The notes under the pieces: model-generated
What the model saw: only the letters and a program-made list of their open reading frames with translations
Databases searched by the model: none
Told to the model about the DNA's origin: nothing
From: Rutidosis leptorrhynchoides
Lineage: Eukaryota; Streptophyta; Magnoliopsida; Asterales; Asteraceae
NCBI RefSeq assembly: GCF_046630445.1
Contig: NC_092333.1
Coordinates: forward strand, 104,039,501-104,103,500
Reading direction: 5' to 3'
DNA length: 64,000 nt
Translations under genes and position numbers: made by a program
Shown: one piece after another, positions 36,518-48,236 of the stretch
How positions within the stretch are numbered: position 1 is the first letter of the stretch
Layout of the letters: every line of letters begins with the position of its first letter

Positions 36518-37943
36518 GATTATTATTAATCTTATTATTTTTATTATTAATGTTATTATTTTTGCGATACAAAAATAATAATGTACATAAAATATTACGA
36601 CGGAGTGCTGTCCAAGTAATTTTCAAAACGAGTTTTCGAGCGAGCTAGAGCTAAAGAAAATATGGGTTATTACCAAGGAGGTTATGGGTAATGTTCGGGG
36701 GTATTTTTGTGAATCAAACCTCGTGTTTATCATCTCCAATGCGTCTACGTGCTTTCCTGCAATATTGTATATCAATATAAAACAGTGAGTTCATTGATCC
36801 CTTTTTATACATATTTTTGGGCTGAGAATACATGCGCTGTTTTATAAAATGAATACAAAAACTAAAACTGATTTGAGTGAGTTTCATAAGATCCCTTTTA
36901 CTCTCTACATTTTTGGGCTGAGAATACATGCAAATGCTTTATTAACCGATATACAATATTTATATGCGTGAGTTTCATTTGCTCCCTTTTTAATTGCTTT
37001 TGCAATCTATATTTTTGGGCTGAGAATACATGCACTTTATTTTAAACGCAATGGATACAAGTACATACTAAATTCTACACTGAGTTTGAACCGAAAATCC
37101 CTTAGCTTTGGTAACTAGTAACTGCCAGTTATAAGAACTGGTGGGCGCGAGTAGTAGTATATGGATCCATAGGGCTTGATATCCCCGTCCGAGCTAGAGC
37201 ACTAGCCTTTTAACGGACGTATGCTATTTGAGAAGCGTACACGTTGGTTTGCGTGTATTATTAAGATGATTATACAAAGGGTACAAATTATATAAACGTT
37301 AAAGTTTAGTTACCAGGGTGCTCAATTTTGTAGAACCGATTGATAAACGTTTCGGATGAAACAACTAAAATCTTGTGGTCCATCTTTTATGTAAAACCTA
37401 TTGATAAACATTTTGGATAAAACAACTGAGATCTTGTGATCAACCTTTACATACAGATGATTTGAAATGTTAAAACATATTGATAAATGTTTTGAATAAA
37501 ACAACTGAACTTTTGTAATCCACATTGATATACGGATTATGTGTAATATTAAAACTATGAACTCACCAACCTTTGTGTTGACACTTGAAGCATGTTTATT
37601 CTCAGGTTTCTAGAAGTCTTCCGCTGTTTGCTGATACGTGATACAAGTTATGTGCTTGGAGTCATACATGCTATATACAAGAAACTTGCATTCACCAAAC
37701 CATTACCATGTACCTTATTTTGACTGTATTGTCAACAAATGTATTATTGTAAACCATTTAAATGGTGATTGTCTATACGTAGGAATCATCAGATGTTAAA
37801 AACCTGGAATTTATATATTCATTTATGAATTACCTTTTAAAACGAATACAATGTTACAAAACGTATCACATAGAGGTCAAATACCTCACAATGGGACCAG
37901 ATGTTGATGTATTCGTCCAGGTGGATTAGGACGGGTCATCACA
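35472..37943 (+). mobile_element. E5: solo LTR of another chromovirus family
   Basis: 2472 bp, TGTGATGACCC at the start and GGGTCATCACA at the end, an 11-bp inverted pair. TSD AAAAA at 35467-35471 and 37944-37948. No internal region, so it is the product of LTR-LTR recombination. Contains six TGCTACAGT copies (35837-35951), two 16- to 20-bp palindromes (36321-36340, 36355-36370), a TATA box (36392-36398) and an (ATT)n run (36450-36515). Confidence 0.9.
36321..36398 (+). promoter_or_regulatory. Palindrome pair and TATA box of E5
   Basis: GGCCATGCGATCGCATGGCC (perfect, 36321-36340), CCATGCGATCGCATGG (36355-36370) and TATAAAA (36392-36398). The spacing suggests a core promoter with dyad-symmetric factor sites. 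Confidence 0.6.
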
Positions 37944-40932
37944 AAAAATAAGACTACTAACTTAATGATTTCGAAACGAGACATATATGTAACGATTATC
38001 GTTGTAACGACATTTAACTGTATATATATCATACTAAGATATATTATATATCATAATATCATGATAATATAACAATTTAACATCTCATTTGTTATAATAA
38101 ACAATGGGTTAACAACATTCAACAAGATCGTTAACCTAAAGGTTTCAAAACAACATTTACATGTAACGACTAACGATGACTTAACGACTTAGTTAAAATG
38201 TATATACATGTAGTGTTTTAATATGTATTCATACACTTTTGAAAGACTTCAAGACACTTATCAAAATACTTCTACTTAACAAAAATGCTTACAATTACAT
38301 CCTCGTTCAGTTTCATCAACAATTCTACTCGTATGCACCCGTATTCGTACTCGTACAATACACAACTTTTAGATGTATGTACTATTAGTATATACACTCC
38401 AATGATCAGCTCTTAGCAGCCCATGTGAGTCACCTAACACATGTGGGAACCATCATTTAGCAACTAGCATGAAATATCTCATAAAATTACAAAAATATGA
38501 GTAATCATTCATGACTTATTTACATGAAAACAAAATTACATATCCTTTATATCTAATCCATACACCAACGACCAAAAACACCTACAAACACTTTCATTCT
38601 TCAATTTTCTTCATCTAACTGATCTCTCTCAAGTTCTATCTTCAAGTTCTAAGTGTTCTTCATAAATTTCAAAAGTTCTAGTTTCATAAAATTAAGAATA
38701 CTTCCAAGATTGCAAGTTTACTTCCAAGTTTTCTAAATCCATTCCAAGTAATCATCCAAGATCAAGAAACCTTTATTACTTACAGTAGGTTATCTTTCTA
38801 ATACAAGGTAATAATCATATTCAAACTTTAATTCAATTTCTATAACTATAACAATCTTATTTCGAGTGGAAATCTTACTTGAAATTGTTTTCGTGTCATG
38901 ATTCCGCTTCAAGAAATTTCAAGCCATCCAAGGATCCTTTGAAGCTAGATCTATTTTTCTCATTTCCAGTAGGTTTATACAAGGAACTTGAGGTAGTAAT
39001 GATGTTCATAACATCATTCCATTCATACATATAAAGCTATCTTATTCGAAGGTTTAAACTTGTAATCACTAGAACATAGTTTAGTTAATTCTAAACTTGT
39101 TCGCAAATAAAAGTTAATCCTTCTAACTTGACTTTTAAAATCAACTAAACACATGTTCTATATCTATATGATATGCTAATTTAATGATTTAAAACCTGGA
39201 AACACGAAAAACACCGTAAAACCGGATTTACGCCGTCGTAGTAACACCGCGGGCTGTTTTGGGTTAGTTAATTAAAAACTATGATAAAATTTGATTTAAA
39301 AGTTGTTATTCTGGGAAAATGATTTTTATTATGAACATGAAACTATATCCAAAAATTATGGTTAAACTCAAAGTGGAAGTATGTTTTCTAAAATGGTCAT
39401 CTAGACGTCGTTCTTTCGACTGAAATGACTACCTTTACAAAAACGACTTGTAACTTATTTTTCTGACTATAAACCTATACTTTTTCTGTTTAGATTCATA
39501 AAATATAGTTCAATATGAAACCATAGCAATTTGATTCACTCAAAACGGATTTAAAATGAAGAAGTTATGGGTAAAACAAGATTGGATAATTTTTCTCATT
39601 TTAGCTACGTGAAAATTGGTAACAAATCTATTCCAACCATAACTTAATCAACTTGTATTGTATATTATGTAATCTTGAGATACCATAGACACGTATACAA
39701 TGTTTCGACCTATCATGTCGACACATCTATATATATTTCGGAACAATCATAGACACTCTATATGTGAATGTTGGAGTTAGCTATACAGGGTTGAGGTTGA
39801 TTCCAAAATATATATAGTTTGAGTTGTGATCAATACTGATATACGTATACACTGGGTCGTGGATTGATTCAAGATAATATTTATCGATTTATTTCTGTAC
39901 ATCTAACTGTGGACAACTAGTTGTAGGTTACTAACGAGGACAGCTGACTTAATAAACTTAAAACATCAAAATATATTAAAAGTGTTGTAAATATATTTTG
40001 AACATACTTTGATATATATGTATATATTGTTATAGGTTCGTGAATCAACCAGTGGCCAAGTCTTACTTCCCGACGAAGTAAAAATCTGTGAAAGTGAGTT
40101 ATAGTCCCACTTTTAAAATCTAATATTTTTGGGATGAGAATACATGCAGGTTTTATAAATGATTTACAAAATAGACACAAGTACGTGAAACTACATTCTA
40201 TGGTTGAATTATCGAAATCGAATATGCCCCTTTTTATTAAGTCTGGTAATCTAAGAATTACGGAACAGACACCCTAATTGACGCAAATCCTAAAGATAGA
40301 TCTATTGGGCCTAACAAACCCCATCCAAAGTACTGGATGCTTTAGTACTTCGAAATTTATATCATATCCGAAGGGTGTCCCGGAATGATGGGGATATTCT
40401 TATATATGCATCTTGTTAATGTCGGTTACCAGGTGTTCACCATATGAATGATTTTTATCTCTATGTATGGGATGTGTATGGAAATATGAAATCTTGTGGT
40501 CTATTGTTACGATTTGATATATATAGGTTAAACCTATAACTCACCAACATTTTTGTTGACGTTTAAAGCATGTTTATTCTCAGGTGAATACTAAGAGCTT
40601 CCGCTGTTGCATACTAAAATAAGGACAAGATTTGAAGTCCATGTTTGTATGATATTGTGTAAAAACTGCATTCAAGAAACTGATTTCGATGTAACATATT
40701 TGTATTGTAAACCATTATGTAATGGTCGTGTGTAAACAGGATATTTTAGATTATCATTATTTGATAATCTACGTAAAGCTTTTTAAACCTTTATCTATGT
40801 AATAAAGGTTATGGTTTGTTTTAAAAATGAATGCAGTCTTTGAAAAACGTCTCATATAGAGGTCAAAACCTCGCAACGAAATCAATTATTATGGAAAGTT
40901 TTTAATCAATAAGAACGGGACATTTCAAAAGG

Positions 40933-41893
40933 GTCGGAAAATAAGTCAACGTGATGAAATGCCACAAAATGTCATTCAAGTATGTGAAGTATTTGACGTT
41001 TGGGGTATTGACTTTATGGGCCCATTTCCAAAATCTCATAATAATTTATACATTCTCGTAGCCATTGAGTATGTATCTAAATGGGCGGAAGCACAAGCTC
41101 TCCCAACTAACGATGCACGAGTTGTAGTTAACTTTTTAAAACGTCTTTTTGCAAGGTTTGGAACACCGAAAGCTTTAATAAGTGATCGGGGTACTCATTT
41201 CTGTAATAATCAACTTGAGAAAGTTCTTAAAAGATATGGAGTAACTCATAAAATCTCCACTGCTTATCATCCATAAACAAGTGGACAAGTTGAAAATACC
41301 AACCGAGCTTTAAAACGTATTCTAGAGAAAACCGTAGGATCAAATCCGAAGGAATGGTCCATAAAATTGGAGGATGCACTCTGGGCTTTTAGAACAGCCT
41401 ACAAAACTCCAATTGGAACCACACCTTTTAGACTCGTTTACGAAAAAGCATGTCATCTTCCAGTAGAAATTAAACACAAAGCATTTTGGGCTTGAAGACA
41501 TGTAATCTTGATTTACATGAAGCTGGACGTCTACGATTAAGTCAATTAAATGAATTAGAAGAATTAAGACATGAAGCATCTGAAAATTCGTTAATCTATA
41601 AAGAAAAAACGAAGAAATGGCATGATAAAAGAATCAGAAGTTCAAAAGAATTTAAAGAAGGAGATAGAGTTCTTCTTTTCAATTCACGATTCAAGCTATT
41701 TCATGGAAAATTGAAATCAAGATGGTCTGGACCATTCATAGTCAAAAGAGTTTTCCCATACGGAACGATAGAATTAATAAATTCAAATGGGATTGAATTT
41801 AAAGTTAATGGTCACAGAGTTAAACACCACATAGATAGTCCGATGGAAGTCGACAACGAAGTTAATCACAATTTCGATACCACAGCTAACTAA
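40933..41893 (+). pseudogene. E2 pol part 3: integrase core and C-terminus
   Basis: Resumes after E4. Core residues are all present: Asp in GIDFMGPFP (about 41009), Asp in ISDRGTHF (about 41190), Glu in SGQVENTN (about 41290). An in-frame TAA at 41274-41276 lies between the last two. Near 41490 one T seems to be missing, shifting the frame into the C-terminal part (LSQLNELEELRHEA, EGDRVLLFNSRFKLF, KSRWSGPF), the DNA-binding tail typical of Athila integrases. The stop is at 41891-41893. No chromodomain follows. Confidence 0.9.
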
Positions 41894-41933
41894 GTGTGGG
41901 GAGAATCAAGTCTTTAAAGGATAATATGTATTT

Positions 41934-42410
41934 ATGTTAGAATTAGATTTTCTGTTTTCGTGTAGTTCTCGAAAATGGAACCCGAATGGTCTTTCCCTAG
42001 CAGACCCTAAAGAACTAGTCTTCTCCCCCCATTCTGATTTTTTATTTTTTTTAGGTTTTTACGAAATGAAGACTTTTTGTGAACTAAACCATGGTTTAAT
42101 GCTACACGCTTTGATTACTAAACGTAATAATGACACACTTTCGAGTGAACTGGTATCAGTAATCAGAGAAAAATTGGACGGAGTAAGAAAAGAATCCAGA
42201 TGCGAAAATAATAAATTACAATTTGGTAAAGGAAAATCAAAATCCGCAGCGAAAAGAAGAGCACGACACCTTGAAAAATGTCACAAATGCGGAAAATGGT
42301 CACACGAAGGTAAATGTTCAAATAATCAAACCTATTTAAACACCGAATTTGTTACTTTATGCAGAGATGGACCGTTCATATGTTTAGAAGAAAAAACATT
42401 AAATGCTTGA
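41934..42410 (+). CDS. E2 post-pol ORF with a zinc-knuckle-like motif
   Basis: 158 codons from ATG 41934; a second in-frame ATG at 42066 gives a 114-residue protein that starts closer to the conserved-looking part. After a hydrophobic stretch (residues about 30-45) comes a basic segment (GKGKSKSAAKRRARHLEK), then CHKCGKWSHEGKC, spaced C-X2-C-X4-H-X3-C, one residue shorter than a classic gag knuckle. It lies where Athila elements may carry an env-like ORF, but I see no signal peptide or clear transmembrane protein. It is possibly a small nucleic-acid-binding protein. Unlike gag-pol, it has no internal stop. Confidence 0.5.
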   Translation: MLELDFLFSCSSRKWNPNGLSLADPKELVFSPHSDFLFFLGFYEMKTFCELNHGLMLHALITKRNNDTLSSELVSVIREKLDGVRKESRCENNKLQFGKGKSKSAAKRRARHLEKCHKCGKWSHEGKCSNNQTYLNTEFVTLCRDGPFICLEEKTLNA

Positions 42411-45190
42411 GGTTACGCCTATGTAGCCATGGAAAATCAATTAGTCCGACTATCTTATGAGTGGGCTAGAGCATATCACTAAGAAATCTATTTCACAGGT
42501 AAGTTTGTACAGTTTTTATTTTTATTTTTATTTTTAACCTTTTGATAATAAACGCTAATTTGTTCGCTATAAAGTATTAAATTGGTATTCAATAAAATTA
42601 GGTCTTGCGACCGAAGTTATTGATATCATACAAAAATTTATTACATCACTGAAATTTAACGTTTATTCTTTAGGTATAAATATCTTTAATCAATCAACCC
42701 AAAATATTTCAAAAATTCGTCATGAGTTAAATTAGGTCATGGAACCGAAATTACTTTACCGAAAAGAGGGGCGTATATTTTTGATAATATTTGATTGATT
42801 AAAGTGGGATAAAAGACCAAAAAGATTTTTAATTTTATTTTTACCATGTTTTTTTTAAATTAATATATAAATATTAATTTAATATTGTAAACTTATTTAA
42901 AATTGTAAATATTTGAAAAATTAATATAAGTTTGTATGTATAAAAACAATAATATAATATAAGTTTGGTGTGAATTTATAATATGAATTTTTAATTAAGT
43001 TTGGTGTGAATTTTTAATTTTATGCATTTTAAATTTAAGTTATGTGAATTTAAAAATAAAAATTTACTTTATCTCATTAAGTTAAAAATACGATTTTTAA
43101 AATTCGTCGTAAGTTGAAGACTAGGTCGTTGAGCCGAAATTGCTTTACCCGAGGGAGGGACGAGAACTTTTATTATCATTATTTTTAATCTTATTGAATT
43201 AAAGTATGCCAAAAACATTAAAAAATCCAAAAATCTTTACTTTTAAAATCGCGCTTTGAATTGACAAATTTTAAAATTTTGTCGAGGGACGGACTAGGAC
43301 ATCGATCCGAAAAACCCCCATCCTAAAAAGAAACAAATTTTTAAAATTTTTATTAATTTTATGTTTTATAAAGTGTAAGGTTTTATAAAAAAAAATGAAA
43401 AACAAATGTGATGTAACAACAAACGGAATGAACAAATGATATGCACCATTTATCATTCAGCAAACAAACGCCAATCTGTTTGGAAACTTTGGTAAAATTT
43501 AATCATTTTTCTACGCTAATCACCCTCAATAATTTAAATTGTTACTGATTTCTTGCAAATGAGGGCATTGCAAGATCTTAATGTGGGAAGGGGTTAAATT
43601 CTTTCGGATTTTTAAAATTTTTTAACTTAAACACTTGGTTACCATTAAAAATACTAGTAAAGCAGTAGTTGTATTAGAATCTAGTGCTCTCTGATAAAAA
43701 AGAACAGCCCTAGTCTTATATACTGACTACCCAATTCTAGTAAAATTTTTCAAAATATTCAATTAAATGAACTCAAAATCATGTTTATACATATTTATGA
43801 ACGATAAAACTAGGTGTTAACACCGAAATTATTGTTACCTCGGAAAGGACATAAATTGAGAAACAATCCAAAATGTTAGAATTCATTTAAGAATGGAAGA
43901 GAGGAAAATAAAAAGGCAAAGAAAAGAAAATAAAAGCCAAGTGTGGGAAATTTTTACCAAGTTATTCAAAATATATATCACATATTTTTGTACAAATAAT
44001 TGAAAATACTTTTGTTTTGGACGATAATTAACTGTTTTACCCAATGAAAGAAAAGAAGGGATGGATCTACACGATGAATCAATTCCATCATTAAAAGGAA
44101 GTAAAGTCTTCCGAAAAAGAAACGCGCTTCTGGATTTAGGTCATGAAGTTGTCGTCCAGACCAGCTGTAGGTTGACGAAAAACCTAGAAAAGTCATCTCT
44201 AAAATCAGCAGGAAATCCACGGACCTCAGCATAAAACAGGGTCGCCAAGTGGTCAGACTTATCCTAACCATGAGAGGATCTGTCTCGTAAAATGGGGAGG
44301 ACGCCGTGCAAATTAGCTGGATAAGACTAATGAATCAGATCCCCAGAAAGGATAATCTCCTTAAAGATCAAAAATCAGCTTTTAAGACTGATATTACTCA
44401 ATCCTAGAGATTGACATTAAAGATTGATAATTACAAACTCATGGAATTCAATGATATCTAAACTCGAGCTTGAACGAGAAAATATTTTGATCAAAATTTC
44501 AAACCGATTTGTTTTCTAAAAACCCATTTTCAATGCGTTCATTACCATTGAACGTAAAATCCTAGGAATTCACCTGGAATTCATTAGGTCACCTGAACCA
44601 ATTCAGGTGTCAACCGTAAGAACGGTGGTTGCATAGCATGGTCAAAGATAGGACCTTGTGCCAGACCGAAAAATTATAAGGGTGAGCTTTACTATTGCTC
44701 CTACAAAGGATAGTAATTGCGTCTGACACATTATAGACCATAATTAAAAGCATGTCAGGGGACATTGCCTTAACAGTTGCTTGTTCAACGCTTTCCTTTA
44801 CAACCGGACGGTAGTTTACCGAAAGGTAATATACGGAGCAAGTAGACTGGACGTGTTTTTTCCCAATACAAGGTTACCAAGTAGGTGACACAAAACCACA
44901 AGTTTTGAGCTAAAATTTTCAAATCTGAAACCCACCAAACCCACAAAAAGAATTTGCAAACACTGGTGAAGGGTTATTTCGGAAAACTTATCTAGGGTAA
45001 AAACTAGATTTAATTTTCAAAAGATCAAATGTTTTCATAAAGATCCAATTTCCTTAATGGATCTAAATTTTTATAGTCATGTGGGACTGTAAACCACATC
45101 GTTACTACCATTGTTTATACCGCCGTATAGAAATCACTGATGTACAAAGTGTGAAGAATAAAGAAGTGACTCTAGTATTTCAAGACTATA
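42411..45190 (+). other. E2 long 3' region with five repeated hairpin modules
   Basis: 2.8 kb, mostly non-coding. A consensus splice donor (CAG|GTAAGT) lies at 42497-42505. Modules of the form GG-n8-CCGAAATT, mostly followed by a TTTACC-like and a GGGACG-like string, start near 42601, 42735, 43124, 43297 and 43813. Purine-tract-like AAGTGTGGG or ATGTGGGAA occurs at 41892, 43581 and 43939. A 57-codon ORF at 44061-44234 is unidentified. Confidence 0.6.
44061..44234 (+). CDS. Small ORF in the E2 3' region, unidentified
   Basis: ATG to TAA, 57 codons, charged and polar (MDLHDESIPSLKGSKVFRKR at the start). No known domain. It may be chance or the remnant of a longer 3' ORF. Confidence 0.2.
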   Translation: MDLHDESIPSLKGSKVFRKRNALLDLGHEVVVQTSCRLTKNLEKSSLKSAGNPRTSA

Positions 45191-45228
45191 TTGCTTGAGG
45201 ACAAGCAACGCTCAAGTGTGGGAATATT
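45191..45228 (+). promoter_or_regulatory. Pre-tract hairpin and polypurine tract of E2
   Basis: TTGCTTG-AGGA-CAAGCAA (45191-45208), a perfect 7-bp stem, then AAGTGTGGGAATATT (45214-45228) directly against the 3' LTR. Confidence 0.85.
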
Positions 45229-45616
45229 TGATAATGCTAAAAACGAACATATATTTCATAGCATTATCCCTCAAGAAAGACAAGCTTTTAGTTGAAGTTA
45301 TCCTATTTACAAGTAATATTCGTTTAAATAATAAAAGGTGAAGACAAAAGACAGATTCGACGAATTGAAGACGCAAACAACCAAAAATCTCAAAAGTACA
45401 AAATACAATCAAAGTGGTTCCAATTATTGATAAGAAACGTCTCGAAATTACAAGAGTACAAGATTCAAAACGCAAAGTACAAGATATTAAATTGTACGCA
45501 AGGACGTTCGAAAATCCGGAACCGGGACCAGAGTCAACTCTCAACGCTCGACGCAACGGACTAAAAATTACAAGTTAACTATGTATATAAATATAATATA
45601 ATATATAATTAATTAT

Positions 45617-45658
<42 letters not shown>

Positions 45659-45843
45659 TTATATATTAAAACCGTCGGCAGACTAGGATCCAAACTTGTG
45701 TGAGCTGGATTTACGAACTCTGCGACTCGCGGAGTTTGTAGTGCAAAAATGCCGCAACTCACGGAGCCCCAAATTCTAAAAATGCCTATAAAAGCTAACG
45801 TATTCTGAACGTTTTATATATCCTTTTATCAATCTCTCTATCA

Positions 45844-45903
<60 letters not shown>

Positions 45904-47266
45904 TTTAATTTTAATTTTAATTTCTAATAATAAGGGTATGTTAGCGAATGTTGTAAGGGTGTAAGTCGAAATTCTGTCCGTGTAACGCTACGCTATTTTT
46001 AATCATTATAAGTTATGTTCAACCTTTTTACATTAATGTCTCGTAGCTAAATTATTATTATGCTTATTTAATCCGAAGTAATCATGATGTTGGGCTAAAA
46101 ATATTAAAATTGGGTAATTGGGATTTGTACCATAATTGGGGTTTGAACAAAAGAACGACACTTGTGAAAATTAGACTATGGGCTATTAATGGGCTTTATA
46201 TTTGTTTAAATAAATGATAGTTTGTTAATTTTAATATAAAGATTTACAATTGGACGTCCCTATAAATAACCATATACACTCGATCGGACACGATGGGCGG
46301 GGTATTTATATGTACGAATAATCGTTCATTTAACCGGACACGGGAATGGATTAATAGTCTATGGAATTATTAAAACATGGGTGAAATTATGTACAAGGAC
46401 ACTTGGCATAATTGATAACAAAATATTAAAACCTTGGGTTACACGCAGTCGATAACCTGGTGTAATTATTAAACAAAGTATTAAAATCTTGTTATAGTTT
46501 AAGTCCCCAATTAGTTGAAATATTTGACTTCGGGTATAAGGATAATTTGACGAGGACACTCGCACTTTATATTTATGACTGATGGACTGTTATGGACAAA
46601 AACCAGACGGACATATTAAATAATCCAGGATAAAGGACAATTAACCCATGAGCATAAAACTAAAAATCAACACGTCAAACATCATGATTACGGAAGTTTA
46701 AATAAGCATAATTCTTTTATTTCATATTTAATTTCCTTTATTTTATATTTAATTGCACTTCTAATTATCGCACTTTTATTTATTGTTATTTAATTGCACT
46801 TTTAATTATCGTACTTTTTAATTATCGCAATTTTATTTTATCGCACTTTTATTTATCGCAATTTCATTATCGTTATTTACTTTACGCTTTAAATTAAGTT
46901 ATATTTATTTTTAATATTTTACATTAGGTTTTAACTGCGACTAAAGTTTTAAAAATCGACAAACCGGTCATTAAACGGTAAAAACCCCCTTTTTATAATA
47001 ATAATATTACTTATATATATATTTTTATTTTTATAAATTAAAACTAATATAGCGTTAAGCTTTGTTTAAAAGATTCCCTGTGGACGAACCGGACTTACTA
47101 AAAACTACACTACTGTACGATTAGGTACACTGCCTATAAGTGTTGTAGCAAGGTTTAAGTATATCCATTCTATAAATAAATAAATATCTTGTGTAAAATT
47201 GTATCGTATTTAATAGTTTTTCCTAGTAAAATATAAGCTATTTCATATACACCTCGCATAACATCA
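45229..47266 (+). repeat. 3' LTR of E2
   Basis: 2038 bp, preceded by the purine tract. Unlike the 5' LTR, it carries two diverged copies of the CGACTCGCGGAG motif before the TATA box (about 45715-45766). Confidence 0.95.
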
Positions 47267-47271
47267 GCGGT

Positions 47272-48236
47272 CTCTTTGATAGTTGGCTTGGGTGCTCGCG
47301 TTTTTCTAAAGCGGTTTTATAGAGGCTTTCCCGAAAGAAATGATTTTTGCCGAGATTATTTCTTTATTTATGAAGTGACTAGAATGGATGGATAGTGGCG
47401 AATGGAATTGTAGAATGGAGATGGAAATGAAGGTGTGTAATGGGGGTGTTTTTGTCTTCACGAATAGCTGAGGTTCTAACTTAGTAATCCTCGTCAAAAT
47501 GTGTGATTCCAAAATGTAGATCAAGAGCAAGTTCTGATTCCGAAATGTTAACATCGGCGTGCTCAACGGAAATATAGTGAAGCACTAAAATGAGTGCTTA
47601 TAAAGCCTTATTTTGGGGGTGCCTCACAATAATTATAATGGGTCGAATAGCGCCTTTCGTTTTGCAATGCTCTTTTAGAATACTTGGTTTGATTTTCGCA
47701 AAAAGTTTTAACCTTGTTTTACTCTTTTGTCTATTTTGTAGCAAAAACTTCCGATCTTTTATAGAATTTTATAATCCTTGGTGTTTTATAGTTCGGAAAG
47801 TTTTAAATTTTGTGAAAAACTTAGTTTATCAACACTTGAGGTTTTACAAGAATCGTTATATGCAACATTTGCTATCCCACACTTTAAAATAACATTGTCC
47901 TCAATGTTAAGGATACGGCGTATCCCACACTTTAGGATTTGAAAAGAGGCGTTTTGTTATTAAAAGTTTATGTTGGTGGGTTGCCAATCCTACACTTAGT
48001 TTTTAAAGTGGTATAGTAGTTTGCGTATATTCTATTGAAAAAGTGGTGAAGACATAGTACTCCCCTACGATCGCAAGGCGTGCAGTCGGATGGTGTGCTA
48101 ATTATAGTTTCTTCAATTCGCGTGCTGACATCATCCGTGTTCAGTGCGTCCTTGCTCCAAGTCGTGCTTCCATCTCGTATGGCCTCGATCGTCGTTTGTT
48201 TTGTGCTGTTTTTATTCATGAAATTATATACATATA
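47272..48236 (-). other. E1 3' internal region with hairpin and purine-tract-like motifs
   Basis: No solid ORF; an 83-codon open stretch at 48219-47968 (ATG, minus) is unidentified. On the minus strand AACATTG-AGGA-CAATGTT (47891-47908) is a perfect hairpin with the same loop as the pre-tract hairpin at 5541. AAAGTGTGGGATA flanks it on both sides (near 47873 and 47921). The region joins the E2 insertion site at 47271. Confidence 0.6.

Larger units (their letters stand above)
25000..40927 (+). mobile_element. E4: chromovirus (chromodomain Ty3/gypsy) with two extra ORFs
   Basis: LTRs 25000-28438 and 35001-40927 (the latter split by E5), beginning TGTAGTGACC and ending ACATTTCA; TSD AAAGG at 24995-24999 and 40928-40932. 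Order: primer site, acidic ORF, F-box-like ORF, gag-pol in one frame, purine tract. The Tekay-like LTR start, the purine tract and a C-terminal chromodomain-like segment place it among chromoviruses. Two in-frame stops and several lost catalytic residues make it inactive. Solo LTR 55500-58749 is a second copy of the family. Confidence 0.94.
35001..40927 (+). repeat. 3' LTR of E4, interrupted by solo LTR E5
   Basis: 3450 bp once E5 and its extra TSD copy (35472-37948) are removed. It follows directly on the purine tract. Confidence 0.93.
7500..47266 (+). mobile_element. E2: Athila-type Ty3/gypsy retrotransposon, interrupted by E3 and E4
   Basis: LTRs 7500-9505 and 45229-47266 (TGATAATG to ACATCA), TSD GCGGT at 7495-7499 and 47267-47271. 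Primer site of tRNA-Asp type, gag, protease, reverse transcriptase, RNase H, integrase, a post-pol ORF, a long 3' region and a purine tract follow in order. Removing E3 and E4 leaves about 14.4 kb, within the usual Athila size. Domain order and motifs ([27 protein letters not shown]) are those of the Athila lineage; there is no chromodomain. Three in-frame stops and one single-base loss show it is inactive. Confidence 0.95.

Noticed and set aside
44977..45190. An envelope gene in the E2 3' region
   Set aside because: No ORF with a signal peptide and membrane segment was found between integrase and the 3' LTR; only the zinc-knuckle ORF and a 57-codon ORF.
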